Of a stretch of DNA of 37,553 nucleotides, positions 32,431 to 37,553 are shown piece after piece. The translations under genes and the position numbers were made by a program. Source of the stretch: Roseiflexaceae bacterium. GTDB taxonomy: Bacteria; Chloroflexota; Chloroflexia; Chloroflexales; Roseiflexaceae. A model generated the notes under the pieces. It was not told the origin of the DNA and ran no database searches. It saw only the letters and a list, made by a program, of their open reading frames with translations. The stretch covers positions 1 to 37,553 of the forward strand of contig CANFUF010000016.1 of assembly GCA_947450095.1 (NCBI GenBank). Reading direction: 5' to 3'. How positions within the stretch are numbered: the stretch's first letter is position 1; each line of letters begins with the position of its first letter.

Positions 32431-34527
32431 TTATTCGCCGTTGACTTGCATCTCGAGTACTTGGCGCACGAGCTCTACGACATAGGTCATATCGTCGCTG
32501 GCTGATACAATGATTTGTGATTCTTGTTGGGTACTATTTGGCTTGCAGTGTTGTAATGGGTCATAGAGTGCATCATGGGGGGCGTGGAGCGTGATTTTTA
32601 GTGTAGTACTTAGCGCTATCACATCCACCACCGTTTTTTCGGCTTTGTAGACTACATAAAGTTTGCGAAACTCTTCGCTGATACATGGGTCTAATGCCAG
32701 CACTGCTTTGCGGAATGCATCAAACAATGGATAGAGCGTGGCGGTCAACAACGCCGGATGGTCGTTGATGCTATAGGCGGTGCTGGGGCGTTGCGTGCGG
32801 TACTGATCGACCACCGCTTGTGCCAGCGCTGGTGCCTGCCACACCGTCAACGCCCGGGCTGCCAGCCGGGCCGCTCGTTGCATAATGCTGATTTCGTTCC
32901 AGCTCTCGAGCTGGGCAAAGTCGGCATTGAGGTGGAGCGGACTATAGCGCAATCCTTTTTCGGGGGCACTGGGCATATCGCGTTTGTCGCTAAATGCGCG
33001 GTCACGGAATTCGCTGTTGTAGCGCGTCAACGTCAAGTTGCCCAACGTATGTACCACCCGTTGTTGCACATTGTGCCAATCGCTCCCCAGTGCCTCACGC
33101 CAGGCCGCCGATAATTGCGGGTTTTGCGGCAGCACATGCTCAATCGTGTATTCTGCTAGCGAAATGCGTTCTTGGCGACGGTGATTTTCCAGCCGGCGCA
33201 ACAAGTAACTGCGATGGCGAAAATTATACAGGTCGCGGTGTTGCAATTCATGCCCAAATTCATCGTCCGACGGGAAGCGTCGGTACGACGGGAGCAGCAC
33301 CAACAACGCCTGCATACTTTCGCTGTAGCGCGTCGTATCGATGCGCTGGGCGAGGGTGATAAACGTATTGCTCAGTGAATTGCTGGGGATGCCACACACA
33401 CTGCGCCGGAACATATAGGCTTCAAGTAGGCGCAGACAGGCCAAAAATTCACCCAGCCCCAACAAACTATTTTGATAGTCGTGATAAAGCGTCAAGAGTA
33501 GCGGATACACCACCTCGACTTTGAGTTCCCGTAGATCTGCAAAGGCTTCGTTGAGCTGCGGTTCGGGTTCGTTGCCGAGGGCCAGCGCCCAATAGTAGCG
33601 CGCATAGGCTCGGACGTCTTGCACAAGGGCAATTATTTGCGGTTGGTCATTCCCATCCACATGGTGCATATTGCGTACATAGGCTTTGAAGGCCTCATAG
33701 ACGGCATTAATCGCTGGTAATTCTCCCGTTTTGACCGTCAGATAATAGCGCATAAAGGCATCGAAGTGACTGCTATAGGCCGCTTGACCAAAATCATGCT
33801 CGATGGGACGCCAATAATCGTGATACAGCCGGGTTTGGATTGGAGGTTCGAGCCCCATCAACACGAAATTACGAATCAAATCAGCTTGGCTCAGCTCTTT
33901 GCCGGTGGCATTCATACTTTCGAAAATCAATTGCGGATTGTCTTGATCACGCGTCAACGCGATATCGACAATCACTAATTTGGCTAAACCCCGACAAATG
34001 ACCGCCAAATCCGTTTTGCTGTCGGCCAACCACTGCGCAAACAAGGCATAGTTGGCATGAATCTGCACCGACGCCTGGGCTGGCGATGGGCGCTGGGTCA
34101 CAATCGCAATCAACGAATCGCGATCCGTCTGTGACAGCAACAACTTGGGGTGGCGCTCCCCCTCTTCTTCGGGGTTGACCAAGTAGTAGTTGCGGATGCG
34201 CCGTTTGCTAAAGCCCGTATGTGGTTCACTCGTGCCGATGATTTCGCTGATGGCAGCCAGCAACAACGAAATCGTGGCCAGGCGCTGTTGGCCATCAATA
34301 ATTAACAACGGCGATTGATGGATGACCGTCCCCAATCCCGCCGATATATAGACAATCGAGCCGATGAAATGCACGGGGATGTGGTCGCTACTGCCACAGC
34401 GCACGATATCGTCCCACAATTGCCGGCATTCACGTTCACCCCAGCCATAGGTGCGCTGGTAAATGGGGATCATGAGTTGGGGGGCTTTTTTGAGGAAGTC
34501 AAGCAACTTGGCTTCGGTCGCTTTCAT
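32431..34527 (-). CDS. GmrSD-type DUF262/DUF1524 protein with C-terminal DUF5655-like domain
   Basis: A 698-residue protein. The N-terminal DUF262 (ParB/sulfiredoxin-like NTPase) domain carries PIYQRTYGWG (21-30) and the catalytic IDGQQRLATI (77-86). The DUF1524 HNH-like nuclease domain carries EHVLPQ with H464, followed by the TLGNLTLTRYNSEF block. Together these define GmrSD-type single-chain enzymes, some of which restrict phage DNA with modified bases. The last about 115 residues resemble DUF5655, seen as LFDAFRKAVLALDP and KLYVVYKAEKTVVDV. ATG 34527 was chosen because an AAAAGGG site precedes it and the conserved region begins at once. It stands alone, divergent from the CDF transporter, so it is likely a single-gene defence element. 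Substrate specificity is unknown. Confidence 0.88.
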   Translation of the reverse strand: MKATEAKLLDFLKKAPQLMIPIYQRTYGWGERECRQLWDDIVRCGSSDHIPVHFIGSIVYISAGLGTVIHQSPLLIIDGQQRLATISLLLAAISEIIGTSEPHTGFSKRRIRNYYLVNPEEEGERHPKLLLSQTDRDSLIAIVTQRPSPAQASVQIHANYALFAQWLADSKTDLAVICRGLAKLVIVDIALTRDQDNPQLIFESMNATGKELSQADLIRNFVLMGLEPPIQTRLYHDYWRPIEHDFGQAAYSSHFDAFMRYYLTVKTGELPAINAVYEAFKAYVRNMHHVDGNDQPQIIALVQDVRAYARYYWALALGNEPEPQLNEAFADLRELKVEVVYPLLLTLYHDYQNSLLGLGEFLACLRLLEAYMFRRSVCGIPSNSLSNTFITLAQRIDTTRYSESMQALLVLLPSYRRFPSDDEFGHELQHRDLYNFRHRSYLLRRLENHRRQERISLAEYTIEHVLPQNPQLSAAWREALGSDWHNVQQRVVHTLGNLTLTRYNSEFRDRAFSDKRDMPSAPEKGLRYSPLHLNADFAQLESWNEISIMQRAARLAARALTVWQAPALAQAVVDQYRTQRPSTAYSINDHPALLTATLYPLFDAFRKAVLALDPCISEEFRKLYVVYKAEKTVVDVIALSTTLKITLHAPHDALYDPLQHCKPNSTQQESQIIVSASDDMTYVVELVRQVLEMQVNGE

Positions 34528-34583
34528 GGCACAGCCCTTTTTTGTATCGTGTGATTGCGGCGATGGCATGCATGGCGCTATTG

Positions 34584-34589
34584 TATAAT
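34584..34589 (+). promoter_or_regulatory. Putative -10 box for the CDF transporter gene
   Basis: TATAAT about 90 bp upstream of the CDF start codon in the 150-bp divergent gap. No good -35 is seen. TACTAT near 34623 is an alternative. Confidence 0.35.
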
Positions 34590-34677
34590 TTGCATGCGCC
34601 ACATAAATCGTACCCGTATTGTACTATTTGTCGTGTGCCTCGTGTGGTTACCCCCCAAACGAAACGCAGGTGGATTA

Positions 34678-35670
34678 GTGACCCATTCCCACGACCACAA
34701 TCATGATGATCACGCCCATTCCCACGAATCGGGGATTTGGGGCAAAATCAGCCACCTCTTTCACTTCCATGGCTATCACGATCAATCCCAAGCCGCCAAT
34801 GACCCCGCCATGGCTACCACTCAAGGCATCCGCACCGTATGGTTGGCCCTCCTCGGTCTCGTCCTCACCACCGGCGTGCAAGCAATCGTAGTGGCCATCA
34901 GCCATAGCACTGCGCTGCTGGCCGACATGGTCCACAATTTGGGTGACACCGTCAACGAAATTCCCTTGCTCCTTGCCTTTTATCTGGCACGCCGCGTCGC
35001 CACCACCCGCTACACCTACGGCTATGGCAAAGCCGAAGACATCGCTGGGATTGTGGTGGTTGCATCATTGACCCTTAGTGCCGGCTATACCTTGTACGAG
35101 GCCATTAGCCGCTTCCTCCACCCTGAGCCGTTTTCCAACCTCGGTTGGGTAGCCGTGGCCGCAGTAGTGGGGTTTGTGGGCAACGAAACCATCGCCGCAA
35201 TGCAAATCCGCGTGGGCCGCCAGATTGGCTCTGCCACCATGGTCGCCGATGGCTTGCATACGCGCACCGATGGCTTTGCCTCCCTCGCCGTGCTTGTGGC
35301 GGTGGGCGGCGCTTGGCTGGGCTACCCCATCGTCGACCCCATCATCGGGCTGGTCATCGGCATCACCATCGCCGTCATTGCCGTTGACGCCTGCAAAATG
35401 ATTTGGTATCGCTTGATGGATGCCGTCGACCCCAGCCTCGTTGCTCACATTCACACCCTCGTCGTCGCCGTTGCTCAGGTCCAACAAGTGAGTGCAGTGC
35501 GAGTGCGTTGGCATGGCCACAAATTGCTTTGCGAACTCGAAGTCACCATCCCGCCAACCCTCACCATTGCCCAAGGTGATGCAATCCGCACCGCCATCAC
35601 TGCCACCATCCAGCAGCACCACACCCAAATGGCATCAATAGCTATCGTACTTATCCCCAGTATGGCGTAA
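34678..35670 (+). CDS. CDF-family zinc/cobalt efflux transporter
   Basis: A 330-residue cation diffusion facilitator, expected to export Zn2+ or Co2+ by proton antiport. The N-terminus is His-rich (THSHDHNHDDHAHSH), typical of metal-sensing or delivery tails. Six membrane helices follow from about residue 52. H86-x3-D90 in helix 2 and H194-x3-D198 in helix 5 form the tetrahedral HxxxD/HxxxD site typical of zinc-type CDFs, and D83 and D191 precede them. A cytoplasmic C-terminal domain ends the protein. The start was set at GTG 34678 with AGGTGG upstream, because the His-rich tail begins there; an upstream ATG at 34555 would add an unconserved stretch. No metal regulator gene is adjacent. Confidence 0.92.
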   Translation: MTHSHDHNHDDHAHSHESGIWGKISHLFHFHGYHDQSQAANDPAMATTQGIRTVWLALLGLVLTTGVQAIVVAISHSTALLADMVHNLGDTVNEIPLLLAFYLARRVATTRYTYGYGKAEDIAGIVVVASLTLSAGYTLYEAISRFLHPEPFSNLGWVAVAAVVGFVGNETIAAMQIRVGRQIGSATMVADGLHTRTDGFASLAVLVAVGGAWLGYPIVDPIIGLVIGITIAVIAVDACKMIWYRLMDAVDPSLVAHIHTLVVAVAQVQQVSAVRVRWHGHKLLCELEVTIPPTLTIAQGDAIRTAITATIQQHHTQMASIAIVLIPSMA

Positions 35671-35749
35671 TGCTTCTTTTTTTGTGAAAACACTCCTGGC
35701 GCGGTCGTGAATAAGCCGACAGACATTCACTGTGGTGCGCTGGGCTCTC

Positions 35750-35793
35750 AAAAACCACCCTGTAGCGGGTTACAACCCGCCACAGGGTGGTTT
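35750..35793 (-). terminator. Terminator of the M3 peptidase gene
   Basis: AAACCACCCTGT (35752-35763) pairs with ACAGGGTGGTTT (35782-35793). After one A-C mismatch GCGGGT pairs with ACCCGC around a TACA loop. On the minus strand the stem runs into TTTTTGAG, a U-tract, so it terminates the minus-strand gene and probably also limits read-through from the CDF gene. Confidence 0.8.
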
Positions 35794-35804
35794 GTATCGT
35801 GTGC

Positions 35805-37553
35805 CTACTGTATCGCTGCCACCACGGCCTCGAATTGGGCCACTTCATCGGCTACTACGGCCAAACTCCCTTCCCAAAACGCCCGTTGGGTAATGTCGAT
35901 GCCCATCGTTTTGGCCAATGTCGCCGCATCAGCTCGTCCTGTACCACTCAGGAGCGCATCGTAGCGTGGCGTGAAACTGCCGGGGTCGTTGCGGTACAAG
36001 GTATACAACCCGGTGCCAAACAATTGGCCAAACATGTAGGGGTAGTTATAAAACGAGCGTCCCGTGCTGTAATAATGCCCTTTGACCGCCCACATATAGG
36101 GGTGGAGCGTCGCTTCTTGGAGCCCATCGCCATAGGTTTCTTTTTGGGCTTGGGTCATCAGCCCGCACAGTTCATCTGCCGACAATTCGCGCTGTTGGCG
36201 TTGATCAAACAGGCGGGTTTCAAATAAATAGCGGCTGGTAATGTCGACTACGATTTGGCACGAGCGTTGCAACGACGATTCGAGAATCTCCAGTTTGCCC
36301 GTGGTGTCGGCATGGGTCAGCGCCGCCGCTTGGGTCAGTGTTTCACAAAAAATACTGGCTGTTTCGGCTAGCGCCATCGGGGTATCGCGGTTGAGTGGGG
36401 TTTGGCTCGCGAGGTTGAGGTTGTGGTAGGCGTGTCCCAATTCGTGCGCCAACGTCATGATGCTCCCAATCGACGGCTTGTAGTTCATCAGCACCCGTGA
36501 TTGGTCGTGTTGCAACCCAATACAAAACGCCCCGTCCACTTTGCCCATGCGTGGCTCAGCATCGACCCAGCCTTCGGCAAAGGCCCGCCGCGCAAAGTCT
36601 CCCATACGGGGCGAATAGGCGTGGAATTGGGTGGCTACAAACTCACAGGCCTCGGTGTATTCCCAACTTTTGCCACCGGTCGTCACCGGCGCAAACAAGT
36701 CGTACCACGGCAACTGTGCACCAGCGCCTAGTAATTTAGCTTTGGCTTTGAGGTAGCGCCGGAACAGCGGGAAGCTGTCGTGGGCCGCCCCCATCATGGC
36801 ATCGAGGGTGGCGCGATCGATACGATTGTCCTGCAACGAAATATCCACCGGGCTAGCAAAGCCCCGTCGTTTGGCGAGGGTATTGACCTCGCCCTTGATG
36901 GCGTTAATCGCCATGGCGAGGGGCATTGATTGAGCCTGCCAGGTAGCGATTTCGGCATCATGGGCCGCCCGCCGTGTTTCGCTGTCGCTGTCGTACGCCA
37001 AGGCTCTGACGGCACTCATCGGTTGGGTTTTGCCATCAAACTGGACACTGAGTTGTGATGTCAAATTACTATGCAAGCGTGCCCAGGCTCCACCACCACT
37101 CACATTGAGCTCAGCGGCCAAGGCTTCGGCTTCGGGGGACATTTGGTGTTGGGCCCGCCGGGCTGCTTCTTCGAGCATAAATTGCTGATTGGCAATAATT
37201 GCCGATTGTGCCACCAAGCTAGCGATATCGAGGCAGCCCGCCCAGGCCGTTAGGCGGGTGCTGAGCTGACTAAAGCGCACCAAGCGCTGACGTAATTCAC
37301 TCAGGCGGGCCTGAGCCACCCCATCGCGGGAATTGGTGCTGACGAAGCAGTAGATGTAGGCGTTGAGGGTGCGGATTTGCTCCATGGCCGCGCCGGTCTC
37401 CGTCAAAATCGTTTCGACGACACGCGCCTCTACGTGGACTTGACTATCGTGTTTTTGGACGTGATGGCTGTCGTAGTGGGTAGTAAGTGTGGTCAAGGTG
37501 TCGTCGAGGGTGGTGATGGCGTGTGCGAGGGCCGGGTCATCAATCCCCGCAAA
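35805..37553 (-). CDS. pepF: M3-family oligoendopeptidase, N-terminus cut by window edge
   Basis: A zinc metallopeptidase of the M3 family (oligoendopeptidase F / thimet-like), degrading short peptides in the cytosol. The HEXXH site is seen as LAHELGHAYHNL with the further conserved glutamate in MALAETASIF. The open frame continues without a stop to the right edge, and its first residues (FAGIDDPALAHAITTLDD) look like the usual M3 N-terminal region, so the start lies beyond 37553. At least 582 residues are present. An internal TTG (37496) is not the true start. It ends before a hairpin with a U-tract. Confidence 0.92.
   Translation of the reverse strand, partial: FAGIDDPALAHAITTLDDTLTTLTTHYDSHHVQKHDSQVHVEARVVETILTETGAAMEQIRTLNAYIYCFVSTNSRDGVAQARLSELRQRLVRFSQLSTRLTAWAGCLDIASLVAQSAIIANQQFMLEEAARRAQHQMSPEAEALAAELNVSGGGAWARLHSNLTSQLSVQFDGKTQPMSAVRALAYDSDSETRRAAHDAEIATWQAQSMPLAMAINAIKGEVNTLAKRRGFASPVDISLQDNRIDRATLDAMMGAAHDSFPLFRRYLKAKAKLLGAGAQLPWYDLFAPVTTGGKSWEYTEACEFVATQFHAYSPRMGDFARRAFAEGWVDAEPRMGKVDGAFCIGLQHDQSRVLMNYKPSIGSIMTLAHELGHAYHNLNLASQTPLNRDTPMALAETASIFCETLTQAAALTHADTTGKLEILESSLQRSCQIVVDITSRYLFETRLFDQRQQRELSADELCGLMTQAQKETYGDGLQEATLHPYMWAVKGHYYSTGRSFYNYPYMFGQLFGTGLYTLYRNDPGSFTPRYDALLSGTGRADAATLAKTMGIDITQRAFWEGSLAVVADEVAQFEAVVAAIQ

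Overview
This 37.5 kb window looks chromosomal, with moderate GC, and most likely comes from a member of the Chloroflexota (class Chloroflexia or a close relative). That assignment is an inference. It rests on the style of the compact arginine cluster, on a nuoABCDE block, and on a secreted RCC1 repeat protein with a long Thr-rich tail. No rRNA, tRNA, insertion sequence, integrase or CRISPR array was found.

Layout. Positions 1-2395 (minus) hold a type I DNA methyltransferase (hsdM) and the start of a downstream gene with an AlbA_2-like N-terminus that runs off the left edge. Positions 2608-21449 (plus) hold a near-complete arginine and carbamoyl-phosphate supercluster: argC, a GNAT acetyltransferase, argB, a short argA-type acetylglutamate synthase, carA, carB, a SNF2 helicase, argG, argJ, a large membrane protein, argH, a Nudix hydrolase and argF. 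Only the acetylornithine aminotransferase step (argD) is missing. A minus-strand RCC1 repeat protein follows (21458-23833). Next comes a plus-strand trio: a G3E GTPase, a 124-residue protein of unknown function and a CbbX/SpoVK-like AAA+ ATPase (24139-26846). After these lie a small acidic protein (26972-27412), nuoABCDE on the minus strand (27475-30694), NADP-dependent isocitrate dehydrogenase (31019-32374), a GmrSD-type DUF262/DUF1524 protein (minus), a zinc-type CDF transporter (plus), and an M3 oligoendopeptidase (minus) cut by the right edge.

Main discovery candidate. The arginine cluster is preceded by a complete ribosome-mediated attenuator. A consensus promoter (TTGACA, 17 nt, TACTAT) sits directly before a 31-codon ORF with five Arg codons within nine positions, four of them CGA. 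A segment able to form an antiterminator follows. Then comes a strong intrinsic terminator ending in T6, 22 bp before the argC start codon. By analogy with his/trp/ilv leaders, scarce charged Arg-tRNA would stall the ribosome and allow read-through into argC. Arginine-specific leader peptides of this kind are much less familiar than ArgR repression.

How the genes work together. argA/argJ, argB and argC make acetylated ornithine precursors, carAB supplies carbamoyl phosphate, and argF, argG and argH complete arginine. Many neighbours overlap by ATGA, so translational coupling is likely from argC to the helicase gene. The nuo genes and icd are divergently transcribed and link central carbon oxidation to respiration. 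Two restriction-type loci (HsdM and GmrSD) flank the metabolic core. Operons end in long, nearly perfect hairpins with weak U-tracts, unlike the attenuator with its clean T6.
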